Of a stretch of DNA of 64,000 nucleotides, positions 1-8,733 are shown one piece after another (positions within the stretch are counted from its first letter, which is position 1; the number at the start of each line of letters is the position of its first letter). The DNA is taken from contig NZ_AP026769.1 of NCBI RefSeq assembly GCF_026000295.1, positions 1,488,001 to 1,552,000 of the forward strand. Reading direction: 5' to 3'. A program made the translations under genes and the position numbers. This stretch comes from Helicobacter suis HS1. GTDB taxonomy: Bacteria > Campylobacterota > Campylobacteria > Campylobacterales > Helicobacteraceae. The notes beneath the pieces are model-generated. The model ran no database searches, was not told where the DNA came from, and saw only the letters and a list, made by a program, of their open reading frames with translations.

Positions 1-153
1 CTCGCAGGCCTCATAGTAAGCATCTGCTTCCTTTTGGCTGATACTAATTAAATCATTACTAATATAAGGGCTTTTATCCGGATCTGTGTGCCAATCAAGC
101 CCAATTTCTTCTAAAACTTCTTGAGTGAGAGGTTCTAAAGTTTTAATGCGCAT
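1..153 (-). CDS. glutathionylspermidine synthase-like (preATP-grasp) protein, N-terminal end only
   Basis: Only the first 51 codons are inside the window; the gene runs off the left edge. The start is the ATG ending at 153, preceded on the minus strand by AAAGGA at normal spacing. The visible residues (for example LTQEVLEEIGLDWHTD and a stretch ending YYEACE) resemble the N-terminus of the glutathionylspermidine-synthase-like ATP-grasp family (H. pylori HP0233 type). It lies 14 bases downstream of the UPF0323 lipoprotein gene in the same direction, the same pairing as HP0232-HP0233, which supports the call. The ATP-grasp catalytic part cannot be seen, and the real substrate in Helicobacter is not known to me. 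Confidence 0.7.
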   Translation of the reverse strand, partial: MRIKTLEPLTQEVLEEIGLDWHTDPDKSPYISNDLISISQKEADAYYEACE

Positions 154-167
154 GGGTATCCTTTCTC

Positions 168-911
168 TTAAGAAACAGCGCTAGAGTGGCTATGTGAGCC
201 AAAAAAGCCACTGCGGTTTTGTGAAGGGCTTTGTGAGGGGCTAGTACTATGTGTGCTTTGGGGCGCAGCAGAAGGCGTAGTAGAGGGAGTATGTGGGCTA
301 GAGCTAGCAGGACTAGTACTAGGGCTTTGGTTAAAAAACCCGCTGCGATTTGTAGAAGGCGCAATTGCATTTGAGCCTCTTCCAAAACTATTCTGGCTTC
401 TTTGGTAGGCCTGTGGAGAGGTGTAATTTCTCTGCGCATTCTGGTTGTAATTAGGGTTGTTAAACAGCTTATTACCAATATAACTCCCCAAAATAGCCCC
501 CGCTGCAGAGCCTAGTATTGCCGCGCCTATACCAAGCCCTGAGCCTCCTCCCTCACTAGGGGGCTTAGTTAGCTGGCTATTGCCCTTATCAATTTTAACC
601 TCCTCCTCTTTGATGAATTTTTGAATCTCCTCATCGCTAAGCATCCTCTCCTTGCCCTGCAAATCCCGCACCACTACGCGCGTTTTATCGCTAGGATACT
701 CCTCAGCCACTTTATAACTCTTATCTGCCTGCTCTTGTAAAATCACAAATGCGCCTTTTTTAATGGGCGTGGTATTGCTTGTTTTTTCGGTTGGCTTTTC
801 TTTTTCTTGGTTATTATCTGAGCCCTTACAACCCACCAAAGCCACAACAACCACAGCGCTTAGCCCCCCAACAATAGCATAATCTGAAATTTTCCTAAAG
901 GGTTTTTGCAT
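168..911 (-). CDS. UPF0323 family lipoprotein (HP0232 type)
   Basis: 247 codons. The N-terminus has a short basic region, a hydrophobic stretch and a lipobox (ALVGC, Cys at about residue 28), so a lipid-anchored envelope protein is expected. A central charged region is followed by a glycine/alanine-rich membrane-like segment ([20 protein letters not shown], about residues 129-148) and a long low-complexity Ser/Thr/Pro/Gln tail with two copies of an NRSGFF motif. The architecture and the phrases [13 protein letters not shown] and [10 protein letters not shown] match the Helicobacter UPF0323 family; HP0232 has been linked to flagellar function, but the biochemical role is unknown. The start has AAGGA upstream. 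It is divergent from rnhB across a 62-base gap. Confidence 0.9.
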   Translation of the reverse strand: MQKPFRKISDYAIVGGLSAVVVVALVGCKGSDNNQEKEKPTEKTSNTTPIKKGAFVILQEQADKSYKVAEEYPSDKTRVVVRDLQGKERMLSDEEIQKFIKEEEVKIDKGNSQLTKPPSEGGGSGLGIGAAILGSAAGAILGSYIGNKLFNNPNYNQNAQRNYTSPQAYQRSQNSFGRGSNAIAPSTNRSGFFNQSPSTSPASSSPHTPSTTPSAAPQSTHSTSPSQSPSQNRSGFFGSHSHSSAVS

Positions 912-973
912 GGAATATCCTTAGTTAAATAAAACTCCATGATAGCATGTTTTATAAAACTAAGGAATTTTTA

Positions 974-1558
974 ATGATCTTAGGCATAGACGAGGCGGGG
1001 CGGGGGTGTTTGTGTGGATCGCTATTTGTAGCAGGGGTAGGCTGCACAGCAGAGATAGCCGCTTTTTTTAATAAGCAAGGGCTTAAGGAGAGCAAACAGC
1101 TAAAGCGAGAAAAGCGTTTTGAGTTTGCAAAACAGATTCAAGAACACAGAGAGGTTTTAAGCCTTGTGGTGGCTAAAAGCGCGCTAGAAATTGATACTAA
1201 AGGTTTGAGTGTGTGTGTGCAAGAGGCTATTACACAAATTGTTTTACGGTTTCCCCACATCTTACATGTAAAACTAGACGGTAATACACTTTTTCATCTC
1301 CACTTTAGCCATCTAAGATACTTTGAAGCAATCATTAAGGGCGATTGTCAAATTACCCAAATTGCTATGGCCTCTATTTTAGCTAAGGCCGCTAAAGACA
1401 AGGAAATGCTAGCCTTAGATAAAGCTTATCCGGCCTATGGCTTTGTGCGGCACTGTGGGTATGGTACTCAAGAACACCGCAAAGCTATTACGCATTTAGG
1501 CTATTTAAAAGAACACCGCAAGAGTTTTAAACTAAAGCCACTTATAGATAGAAACTAA
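974..1558 (+). CDS. rnhB: ribonuclease HII
   Basis: Cleaves the RNA strand of RNA-DNA hybrids and initiates removal of ribonucleotides misincorporated in DNA. The N-terminal GIDEAGRG motif (Asp6, Glu7 catalytic), the internal LDGN and the ASILAKAAKD motif are all present. Length is 194 residues, typical of bacterial RNase HII. An ATG nine codons upstream (947) is open, but 974 is preferred: it has TAAGGA upstream and places the conserved motif at the usual distance. The 3' end overlaps the convergent TauE gene by 27 bases. Confidence 0.95.
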   Translation: MILGIDEAGRGCLCGSLFVAGVGCTAEIAAFFNKQGLKESKQLKREKRFEFAKQIQEHREVLSLVVAKSALEIDTKGLSVCVQEAITQIVLRFPHILHVKLDGNTLFHLHFSHLRYFEAIIKGDCQITQIAMASILAKAAKDKEMLALDKAYPAYGFVRHCGYGTQEHRKAITHLGYLKEHRKSFKLKPLIDRN

Positions 1559-2290
1559 AATAGAGAGGGTGTAAACAGAGATGAGTAATCGTCTATGCCA
1601 GATAGAGGGTATTAAAGGAACAAGCTTAACCCCAAGCATGACACCTAAAACACTCCCCACCCCCACCAAAAGCCCCCAACGCATGTTTTGTAAATGCAAC
1701 AAACCCTGATGACTTAATGAAAAAACCCCACTAACAGAGGAGAAAACAACAAAAAATAAACTCAAAGGTACGCTTTGTTTGGGGCTTAAATTTAAATAGC
1801 GGGAGAGAAGCGGGACCATCAAAACCCCCCCGCCAATACCAAGACTGATAGCAAAAATCCCGGTGAGTGCTCCAATCCAAAGGAGGTTGAATTTATCCTT
1901 ATTGGTTAAATCTTGTAGTTGACTCTCTTGAGAATTTTGCGATGATCCTAAAATAAAGCGCAGGAGTGAATAAAGAGTAACAAGGATAAAAAGGCCTAAA
2001 AGGATTTTGTGGGGGACATGGGTTAGAATCAAACCGCTAAAACTTGAGCCAACGAGTCCACCAAGCCCTACATAAAGCCCAACAGACATATTTAAAAGCC
2101 CTTTTTTAAAATTAGCCACACTCCCCACTACAGAAGAAAGAGCCATTTGTAAAACAGAAATCCCTACAGCGCTTGCATACGAATGGCCTAAAAAGAGCAT
2201 TGTTGGTACAATTACCATTCCTCCACCAATGCCAAAAAATCCGGATAACACGCCCGTAAAAACCCCCACCAGTAAAAATAAAAGAGACAT
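1532..2290 (-). CDS. TauE/SafE family sulfite/anion exporter-like membrane protein
   Basis: 252 residues with about eight hydrophobic segments in two repeated halves. Each half carries the family signature: GFFGIGGGMVIVPTM near residue 18 and a GIGGGVLMVPLL-type motif near residue 151. Members of DUF81/TauE move sulfur-containing or organic anions across the inner membrane; the substrate here cannot be told. A second paralogue lies at 20179-21009 on the other strand. The start ATG ends at 2290, but the sequence just upstream (2292 on) is a copied piece of rpe, so the native promoter and ribosome-binding site of this gene have been lost or overwritten in this sequence. Confidence 0.85.
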   Translation of the reverse strand: MSLLFLLVGVFTGVLSGFFGIGGGMVIVPTMLFLGHSYASAVGISVLQMALSSVVGSVANFKKGLLNMSVGLYVGLGGLVGSSFSGLILTHVPHKILLGLFILVTLYSLLRFILGSSQNSQESQLQDLTNKDKFNLLWIGALTGIFAISLGIGGGVLMVPLLSRYLNLSPKQSVPLSLFFVVFSSVSGVFSLSHQGLLHLQNMRWGLLVGVGSVLGVMLGVKLVPLIPSIWHRRLLISVYTLSILVSIYKWL

Positions 2291-2291
2291 A

Positions 2292-2825
2292 AGATCAATA
2301 TTTTAACATTCCCCTAGACATTCACCTCATGGTAGATAATCCCCTATTTTGCATTGATCTTTATAGTAGCCTTAGACCACGCTATGTTACCATTACTTTG
2401 ATTTTTTGCTTTTGTTTTTTATACTCCCTCTTATGGGCTTGTCTTTTGTCCTAGTTTATGCGGGATAAGCCTACCTACAGCCTAAACACTATGCGGGCTA
2501 GAGTATATCTTAGATGATTTAGATTTAGTGCTGTTTATGAGTGTTAATCCGGGCTTTGGCGGACAAAAATTTCTCCCTCTTATACTCAAGAAGATCACCC
2601 ACTTTAAACAGCGCTTTCCCCACTATACCGGCAAAATTGAAGTAGACGGGGGGATTAATGCGGATAATGCAAAAGACTTATGGCAGTGAACCGGTAAAAA
2701 TTGCTATTTTGCTACTTTTAGCCCATTTAATTAAAACCCCGCCTTAGCTTTAAAAGAATTGCGCAAATCATGATCTCTATTCATTTTTATACCCCTCTTA
2801 AACCCTATCTTAATTTGCCGGCACT
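2292..2825 (+). repeat. patchwork copy of rpe and its 3' flank, interleaved with rodA sequence
   Basis: Segments 2292-2394, 2461-2473, 2490-2683 and 2733-2825 are copies of 3712-3814, 3880-3892, 3909-4102 and 4152-4244. The offset is 1420 for the first and 1419 for the others. Between them lie pieces that translate as RodA: a first transmembrane segment at 2397-2459 and EPVKIAILLLLAHLIKT at 2688-2735. The RodA pieces sit about where a colinear rodA would have them, so rpe sequence has replaced parts of rodA without much change in length. This is not a functional second rpe. Confidence 0.9.
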
Positions 2826-3502
2826 AACCGGATTTGGGTACGGCTCTAGTAATTTTAATGATGGGTTTTGGGGTACTCTTTTTAGTAGGGGTTCACCCTA
2901 AAATTTGGATCACCCTAGCTCTATTTTTTACTATCGCCTCCCCTCTTATTTATAGCTCTTTACATGATTACCAAAAAAAGCGCCTCCATGACTTTATTGC
3001 TGAAAAGCCTAATTACCATGTGCGCCAATCCATTATCGCCATTGGTTCGGGTGGGTTACTAGGTAAATCTAAAGAGCAATCCACCCAAGCTAAATTAAAG
3101 TTTCTGCCCATTGCCACTAGCGATTTTATTTTTGCCTATTTTGTAGAAAGATTTGGCTTTTTGGGCGCTTTTATACTTCTAGCCTTTTATATGGGTTTTA
3201 TCTTGCATTTTTTATCCTATTTTGGTAGCGATCCTAAAGATCGATTTTTACAGACCATTACCGGAGGGATTGCCATTTTACTCTTTGTCTATACAAGTAT
3301 TGATATTGCCATGACTTTAGGTTTAGCCCCTGTAGTAGGCCTACCCCTCCCGCTTTTAAGTTATGGAGGGAGTAGTTTTATTACCTTTATCGCCCTCTTT
3401 GCTATCTTTGAAAATCTCCTTGCTTTTAAATTTGGTTTTGGTTATAATCGCCCTCTTAGGCGTGGATTCTTAGCTCAGTTGGTCAGAGCATTCGGCTCAT
3501 AA
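2397..3502 (+). pseudogene. rodA: rod-shape peptidoglycan polymerase RodA (SEDS family), 5' third scrambled
   Basis: RodA is a membrane glycosyltransferase that polymerises septum-independent peptidoglycan with PBP2. The clean part is 2828-3502: PDLGTALVIL, later VGLPLPLLSYGGSS (the SEDS signature) and several transmembrane stretches. The N-terminal third survives only as two islands in frame with each other (2397-2459 and 2685-2735) separated by rpe sequence, and the clean part is in a different frame, so no intact protein is encoded. Family members are about 380 residues, which the span would fit. The reading frame ends at a TAA at 3500-3502, inside the tRNA-Met gene. RodA is normally essential in rod-shaped cells, so either another copy exists or the sequence is wrong here. 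Confidence 0.8.
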
Positions 3503-3540
3503 CCGATTGGTCGTAGGTTCGAACCCTACAGAATCCACCA
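3464..3540 (+). tRNA. tRNA with anticodon CAT (Met elongator, or Ile2 if lysidine-modified)
   Basis: A 77-base cloverleaf: acceptor GGATTCT pairs with AGAATCC, followed by A and encoded CCA. The D arm begins TAGCTCAG, the anticodon stem-loop reads TTCGGCTCATAACCGA, and the T arm contains GGTTCGAACCC. The anticodon is CAT and the first base pair is normal, so this is not the initiator. The 5' 39 bases are also read as the last codons of rodA on the same strand. Confidence 0.93.
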
Positions 3541-3559
3541 CTTTTGGTATAATTTTCCT

Positions 3560-4192
3560 ATGGAAATAGCAGCCAGTATTCTAAGCGCGGATTTTATGGA
3601 TTTAAAGCAGAGCATCACACGCGTACATGGCGTGGATCTCTTGCATGTAGATGTGATGGATGGGCATTTTGTGCCTAATCTTACCTTTGGCCCTTGTGTG
3701 CTTAAAAATTTAGATCAATATTTTAACATTCCCCTAGACATTCACCTCATGGTAGATAATCCCCTATTTTGCATTGATCTTTATAGTAGCCTTAGACCAC
3801 GCTATGTTACCATTCATTTAGAAAGTATCCCCCATATCCATAAAACGATTCATTACATTAAAAGTTTGGGTTTTAAAGCCGGGATAAGCCTAAATCCAGC
3901 CACTCCCCTATGCGGGCTAGAGTATATCTTAGATGATTTAGATTTAGTGCTGTTTATGAGTGTTAATCCGGGCTTTGGCGGACAAAAATTTCTCCCTCTT
4001 ATACTCAAGAAGATCACCCACTTTAAACAGCGCTTTCCCCACTATACCGGCAAAATTGAAGTAGACGGGGGGATTAATGCGGATAATGCAAAAGACTTAT
4101 GGGCTTGTGGGGCTCATGTGCTTGTGGTTGGGAGTTATTTATTTAGCCATGAAAACCCCGCCTTAGCTTTAAAAGAATTGCGCAAATCATGA
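3560..4192 (+). CDS. rpe: ribulose-phosphate 3-epimerase
   Basis: Interconverts ribulose 5-phosphate and xylulose 5-phosphate in the pentose phosphate pathway. 210 residues, normal length. Visible motifs are SILSADF at the N-terminus, VDVMDGHFVPNLTFGP (metal and substrate binding), [12 protein letters not shown] and EVDGGIN, in the usual TIM-barrel order. It starts 20 bases after the tRNA gene. Its stop TGA overlaps an ATG (4189) that could start the next gene. This gene is the source of the patches found at 2292-2825. Confidence 0.95.
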   Translation: MEIAASILSADFMDLKQSITRVHGVDLLHVDVMDGHFVPNLTFGPCVLKNLDQYFNIPLDIHLMVDNPLFCIDLYSSLRPRYVTIHLESIPHIHKTIHYIKSLGFKAGISLNPATPLCGLEYILDDLDLVLFMSVNPGFGGQKFLPLILKKITHFKQRFPHYTGKIEVDGGINADNAKDLWACGAHVLVVGSYLFSHENPALALKELRKS

Positions 4193-4252
4193 TCTCTATT
4201 CATTTTTATACCCCTCTTAAACCCTATCTTAATTTGCCGGCACTTTGCTAGC

Positions 4253-4861
4253 ATGGGCGATCACCCCCTTAAACCATGTTTTTCAGAGCCTTACTACCAA
4301 TCGCTTTATTGCTTTGTAGACATTGAAACCACCGGATCTAAGCCTGAAAACTCTAGTATGATTGAAATTGCTGCTTTGCTTTATGAACCGCCTAAAAATC
4401 CAATGCATAAGGGGCAAATTATCCGGAGTTTTTCTAGTCTAATCCACTGCTTAGAAGTCCCCCCAAAAATTACAGAACTCACCGGCCTTAGCACAGACGA
4501 TCTTAAAGAAGCGCCCCCTTTAGAAGCTGTATTACAAGATTTTAAACTCTTCATTCAAGATCATATTTTTGTCGCCCACAATGCAGATTTTGATTTTCAT
4601 TTTATTAGTGCATGTTGTGTGCAAGTTTTAGATAGCGCCTTGTCTAATGCCAAACTTTGCACGCTTAATTTAGCTAGAAAATGCATTCCTAGCCCTAGAC
4701 ACGGCCTTCAATTTCTCAACACATTTTTAGGGTTAGATATTCCTATTTCTCATAGAGCTTATGCCGATGCGCTCGCCTCTTTGCGCGTCTTTGAACATTG
4801 CCTGCGCGTACTGCCCCAAGAAATTTATACAGCCCAAGATCTCTTAGATTATGGCACTTAA
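4253..4861 (+). CDS. dnaQ: DnaQ-like 3'-5' exonuclease (DNA polymerase III epsilon type)
   Basis: DEDDh exonuclease with the three Exo motifs in order: FVDIETTGS (Asp, Glu), HNADFDFHF and HRAYADA (His, Asp). Probable proofreading subunit of the replicative polymerase. 202 residues from this ATG. An ATG at 4189 overlapping the rpe stop would add about 20 residues, but that frame closes at TAG (4249), one base out of phase with the main frame; a one-base error or natural frameshift there is possible. The rpe-dnaQ order matches the H. pylori arrangement HP1386-HP1387. Confidence 0.85.
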   Translation: MGDHPLKPCFSEPYYQSLYCFVDIETTGSKPENSSMIEIAALLYEPPKNPMHKGQIIRSFSSLIHCLEVPPKITELTGLSTDDLKEAPPLEAVLQDFKLFIQDHIFVAHNADFDFHFISACCVQVLDSALSNAKLCTLNLARKCIPSPRHGLQFLNTFLGLDIPISHRAYADALASLRVFEHCLRVLPQEIYTAQDLLDYGT

Positions 4862-4876
4862 AAAGGCTTAACTGTT

Positions 4877-6047
4877 TTATTTTTTAATATCCATTCCTTT
4901 AGCAACGCGATCGTTAGCCTCTTTAATTTTATCCATCAAAACCTTACTTTGCTGGGAAAGCTCCACTGTTTTATCCGAAGCTTCCATTCCAGCAGTAATA
5001 TGCCCCACTACTTGGGAAGTGACTTCACGAATAGAGCCAATGATAGCACCAATCTCAGCTAGAGATTTTTGTGTGCGCTCGGCTAATTTTCTCACCTCAT
5101 CAGCCACCACCGCAAACCCGCGCCCATGCTCGCCCGCTCTAGCCGCTTCAATAGCAGCATTAAGGGCTAATAAGTTGGTTTGTTCGGCAATATCTTTAAT
5201 GGTCTGGGTGATTGAAGAAATAGACTCAGATTGTGATGCAAGGTTATCTACTAAATTTGTACTACTTCTCATAGTATCAGCCACACTTTGGATATTGGCT
5301 AAAGTCTTTTCTACCATTTCACTCCCATCGCTAGTGAGTTGTTGGTTTTCCTTGATGAGGTTTAAAGTCATGGCTAATTTATTTTCAATGCTATTCTCTT
5401 TACTAGTTACATCATGGGCGATTTTAATGATCTTATACACCCTGCCACCTTTATCAAAAACAGGGTTATAAGTGGCTTCTAAGTACACTTTTTTACCGCT
5501 TTTGGTTATACGCTCAAAGGTGGATTTTAAAAACTCCCCCCGACGCAACCTATCTTGGCCAGCTTTATAGCTAGGTTGTTTGACCAATTCAGGATCGCAA
5601 AACATAGCGTGGTATTTTCCCTTAATTTCATTAAGAGTATAGCCCATGACTTTTAAGAAATTTTCATTAGCGTTAATGACATTAAAATCCGTGTCAAACT
5701 CAATAATAACCATTGAACGATCAACAGCATCATAAATAGCTTTTAAATCGCTGCGTTCTAAAATTACATCAGTAACATCTGCAGCAAATTTTAAAATCTT
5801 ATAAAGTTTACCCTGTACATCTACTACAGGCGTATAACTTGCTTCTAGATAAATGGCTTTACCGCTCTTAGTTAAGCGCTCAAAAATGCCTTGTATGTGT
5901 TGCCCCGATCTAAGAGTATTCCAGAATTTGAGATATTCAGGAGACTTTACATATTCTGGATAACAGAAAATTTCATGGGATTTTCCCTTAACTTCTTCTA
6001 AGGAATAACCCGTTAATTTTAAAAAGTTAGCATTGGCATTGGGAACA
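4877..6047 (-). pseudogene. soluble PAS-PAS methyl-accepting chemotaxis protein, N-terminus missing
   Basis: The frame is open from 6047 down to the stop at 4877 (about 390 codons), well beyond the first internal ATG at 5713. It contains two PAS repeats (each with NANxNFLKxxGY, then a KGKxHxxFC motif and ERxTKSGK) followed by an MCP signalling domain whose hairpin tip is the canonical [20 protein letters not shown]. No transmembrane segment is visible, so a cytoplasmic, possibly redox- or energy-sensing receptor feeding CheA/CheW is likely. The 5' end is cut exactly where a copied piece of the hydA region begins (6048), so the natural start is not in this sequence. The protein ends soon after the signalling domain. 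Confidence 0.8.
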
Positions 6048-6451
6048 TATGAGCCCTTTTGAAGAGCCTATTTCTAATCGCCTCATCACCCCACTTACCA
6101 GTGCCTTTGGTGGGTTAGGGGCAGATAAAGTAGCTGATAGCGTGGGTATTGTGGCCTTAAGTGCGGCTGGTATTGGCATTGCCATGCACGCTCTACTCTC
6201 TAATTTTTCTAAAGATAAAAATGAGCAAGCTTAGAGAGCAAAAATGCTTGGATAAGATTTAGGGGTTTAAGTCTCATGCTTTTAACAGGGTTTACTCTCC
6301 AAGCAGAGCCCATTTTTAACATTTTTGAATTAGGCGTAAAAAGCGCGGAGAGAAGTCTATATGTTGCAGTGGGTAGAAATAACATTACCCAATCTGTTTT
6401 AAAAGATAAAGCAACACTTGGAATGTATTTGGTGCAAGAAAAGACAAACCC
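6048..6451 (+). repeat. copy of the hydA 3' end and following gene start (from 7458-7862)
   Basis: Matches 7458-7862 base for base apart from one missing G in a short G run, giving an offset of 1410 then 1411. It carries the last HydA codons and the first part of the ABM-domain gene, neither with a start or partner. It replaces the 5' end of the divergent MCP gene and the promoter side of hydA. The open frames inside it (6049-6234, 6276-6488) are not genes. Confidence 0.92.
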
Positions 6452-6474
6452 CTATCTTCAAACAAAGGGATATC

Positions 6475-7644
6475 ATGCAATCCCATAGTAGACTTTTTAA
6501 AACTATATCTACCCGTTTAAATCGCCTAACTTCTTTAAATGCCCATAACGAGCATAAAAATATCCATGCAGAACTTACCAAAAAAGGGCTTAGTCGGCGC
6601 GATTTTATGAAATGGGCAGGAGCGATGACAGCTACTTTAGCCTTGCCTGCAAGCTTTACCCCTCTAACGGCTAAGGCTGTGGAAGTGGCCAATCGCATGC
6701 CTGTTATTTGGTTGCACATGGCTGAGTGTACCGGTTGTAGTGAGAGTTTACTTAGAAGCGAAGATCCTAGCATTGATAGCATCATCTTTGATTACATCAA
6801 TTTAGAATACCACGAAACAATCATGGTAGCTAGCGGTTATCAAGCCGATCACAGCCTAGAACAAGCCATTACTAAACACAAGGGCAATTATATTTTAATG
6901 GTAGAGGGAGGCATTCCACAAGGCACTGAGTACTTTTTAACTGTGGGAGCAGAGGGGCGTACAGGAGCAGAGGAGTGCCGCAGGGCTGCAAAGTATGCTA
7001 AAGCTATTTTAGCTATTGGGACTTGCTCAAGCTTTGGGGGTGTGCAGGCGGCCTATCCTAATCCTTCTAACGCACAGCCTCTAAGTAAAATCATTGATAA
7101 ACCTATTATCAATGTGCCCGGTTGCCCTCCTAGTGAAAAAAACATCGTAGGTTGTGTGCTTTATTTGCTCATGTTTGGGACTGCTCCACGCCTAGATGCT
7201 TATAACCGCCCCACTTGGGCCTATGGACGCCGTATCCATGATTTATGCGAACGGCGGGGGCATTTTGATGCCGGCGAGTTTGTACAACACTTTGGCGATG
7301 AAAACGCTAAAAATGGCTTTTGTCTTTATAAAATGGGTTGTAAAGGACCTTATACTTTTAATAACTGCTCTAAACTGCGCTTTAACTCACACACTAACTG
7401 GCCTATTGGCGCTGGGCATGGATGCATTGGCTGCTCTGAGCCTAATTTTTGGGATACTATGAGCCCTTTTGAAGAGCCTATTTCTAATCGCCTCATCACC
7501 CCACTTACCAGTGCCTTTGGTGGGTTAGGGGCAGATAAAGTAGCTGATAGCGTGGGTATTGTGGCCTTAAGTGCGGCTGGTATTGGCATTGCCATGCACG
7601 CTCTACTCTCTAATTTTTCTAAAGATAAAAATGAGCAAGCTTAG
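6475..7644 (+). CDS. hydA: [NiFe] hydrogenase small subunit, Tat-exported
   Basis: Carries the iron-sulfur clusters that pass electrons from the active site to the cytochrome b subunit of the uptake hydrogenase at the outer face of the inner membrane. 389 residues from the ATG at 6475, which has AAAGGGA just upstream; an earlier in-frame start at 6418 lies in copied sequence and is rejected. A Tat signal (SRRDFMKW, twin Arg about residues 41-42) follows an unusually long n-region. Cluster-binding cysteines are seen in HMAECTGCSESLL, GTCSSFGG, VPGCPPSE and GHGCIGCSEP. A C-terminal hydrophobic anchor (VGIVALSAAGIGIAMHALL) precedes a basic tail. Two unrelated genes separate it from hydB. Confidence 0.95.
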   Translation: MQSHSRLFKTISTRLNRLTSLNAHNEHKNIHAELTKKGLSRRDFMKWAGAMTATLALPASFTPLTAKAVEVANRMPVIWLHMAECTGCSESLLRSEDPSIDSIIFDYINLEYHETIMVASGYQADHSLEQAITKHKGNYILMVEGGIPQGTEYFLTVGAEGRTGAEECRRAAKYAKAILAIGTCSSFGGVQAAYPNPSNAQPLSKIIDKPIINVPGCPPSEKNIVGCVLYLLMFGTAPRLDAYNRPTWAYGRRIHDLCERRGHFDAGEFVQHFGDENAKNGFCLYKMGCKGPYTFNNCSKLRFNSHTNWPIGAGHGCIGCSEPNFWDTMSPFEEPISNRLITPLTSAFGGLGADKVADSVGIVALSAAGIGIAMHALLSNFSKDKNEQA

Positions 7645-7686
7645 AGAGCAAAAATGCTTGGATAAGATTTAGGGGGTTTAAGTCTC

Positions 7687-7932
7687 ATGCTTTTAACAGG
7701 GTTTACTCTCCAAGCAGAGCCCATTTTTAACATTTTTGAATTAGGCGTAAAAAGCGCGGAGAGAAGTCTATATGTTGCAGTGGGTAGAAATAACATTACC
7801 CAATCTGTTTTAAAAGATAAAGCAACACTTGGAATGTATTTGGTGCAAGAAAAGACAAACCCAAATAAGACTTATATGTTTGAAGTTTATGCCAATCAAA
7901 AGGGGTATCAAGAACATCTCAAATCAGAACAG
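7687..7932 (+). pseudogene. antibiotic biosynthesis monooxygenase (ABM)-domain protein, 3' end overwritten
   Basis: Starts with a short hydrophobic signal-like stretch (MLLTGFTLQAEP), then NIFELGVKSAERS, VGRNNITQSVLKDKATLGMY and TYMFEVYANQKGYQEHLKS, which fit the ABM ferredoxin-like fold seen in small quinol monooxygenases. About 82 native codons remain; the usual length is about 100-120. From 7933 the reading frame enters copied hydB sequence, so the true C-terminus is lost. It lies 42 bases after hydA on the same strand, possibly in the hydrogenase operon. Function in Helicobacter unknown; a periplasmic location is inferred from the N-terminus. Confidence 0.7.
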
Positions 7933-8386
7933 GCTTTCTCACTATTTAAAACTTTTGGCTATCCAAAGAGAAGCGGCTAAAATGACGGCTATTTTTGGGG
8001 CCAAACAACCCCACCCGCAAAGTTTAACCGTGGGCGGAATCACCTCTGTAATGGATGTGCTAGATCCAACTAGACTTGGTGAGTGGAAAAGCAAGTTTGA
8101 AACGGTTAAGGATTTTGTAGAACGGGCTTATTATGCAGATATTGTCATGGCAGCGGGTAGTTTTAATAAAGAGCAAAGTGTGCTAAAGGGTTGTGGGCTT
8201 AAAAATTTTATCGCCCATGAAGAAATCCTCTTGAGCAAAGGCAAGTATCTTTTAAGCTCGGGGGTGGTGCTTAATGGCGATTTGAATACACTCCATAAAA
8301 TTGATGAGAAATTGATCAAAGAGGAGGTAACCCATTCGTGGTATCAATATGAGGGTAAAGAAATCCAGTTACACCCCTATGATGGC
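7933..8386 (+). repeat. copy of an internal hydB segment (from 9342-9795)
   Basis: Matches 9342-9795 at a constant offset of 1409 over 454 bases. It contains no start region and no stop of hydB, and its edges fall inside two other genes: the ABM gene on the left and the cyclophilin-like gene on the right. Open frames through it (such as 7829-8431) are artefacts of the junctions. Confidence 0.93.
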
Positions 8387-8733
8387 AAATTAAAATCACA
8401 ATGGGTCAGCAAAGCTTACACGCCACACTAGAGGATAACTCCGCTACCCGTGCCTTAATTGCTAAAATGCCCTTTACAGTGCGCATGCAAAATCTATATG
8501 GCCGGGAACTAGTCCATCGCTTAGGGGCTAGGGCTTTGCCTACAGGAAAGTTACGCCATGATGCTTGCAAGGTAGGCGATTTGATTTATTGGCCACCTCA
8601 AGGAAGTTTAGTGATTTTATACAAGCAAAATGGCGAGATTTTTGAGCGCCAGCAACTAGGGCACATTGAGCAAGATGTGTCTACACTAGGGAGAATAAAA
8701 GATATTGAAGTAACTTTTAGTGTGGAACCGTGA
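8387..8733 (+). pseudogene. cyclophilin-like (PF18050-type) protein, 5' end overwritten
   Basis: The native frame is open from the left edge of the unpatched sequence and reads KIKIT, then HATLEDNSATRALIAKMPF, VGDLIYWPPQGSLVILYKQN and IEVTFSVEP. This is the small beta-barrel of the bacterial 'cyclophilin-like' family, which lacks the classical prolyl-isomerase active site. The Met at 8401 is internal to the first beta strand, so it is not the natural start; a signal peptide was probably encoded in the stretch now occupied by hydB sequence. Ends 42 bases before hydB. Role unknown. Confidence 0.7.

Noticed and set aside
2292-2825. Real tandem duplication of rpe
   Set aside because: Native rodA islands interrupt it in register, the offset is constant to one base, and the same pattern recurs throughout the window with unrelated genes.
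5019-5471. 150-residue plus-strand ORF opposite the chemoreceptor
   Set aside because: It is antisense to the strongly conserved MCP signalling domain, with no ribosome-binding site; an ORF shadow.
6049-6488. Two short plus-strand ORFs before hydA as genes
   Set aside because: They lie entirely in a copy of 7458-7862 and have no starts of their own; they are the HydA tail and the head of the ABM protein.
7829-8431. A 200-residue plus-strand ORF as a hydrogenase-like protein
   Set aside because: It is a junction product: out-of-frame ABM sequence fused to copied hydB sequence and ending in the cyclophilin-like gene.
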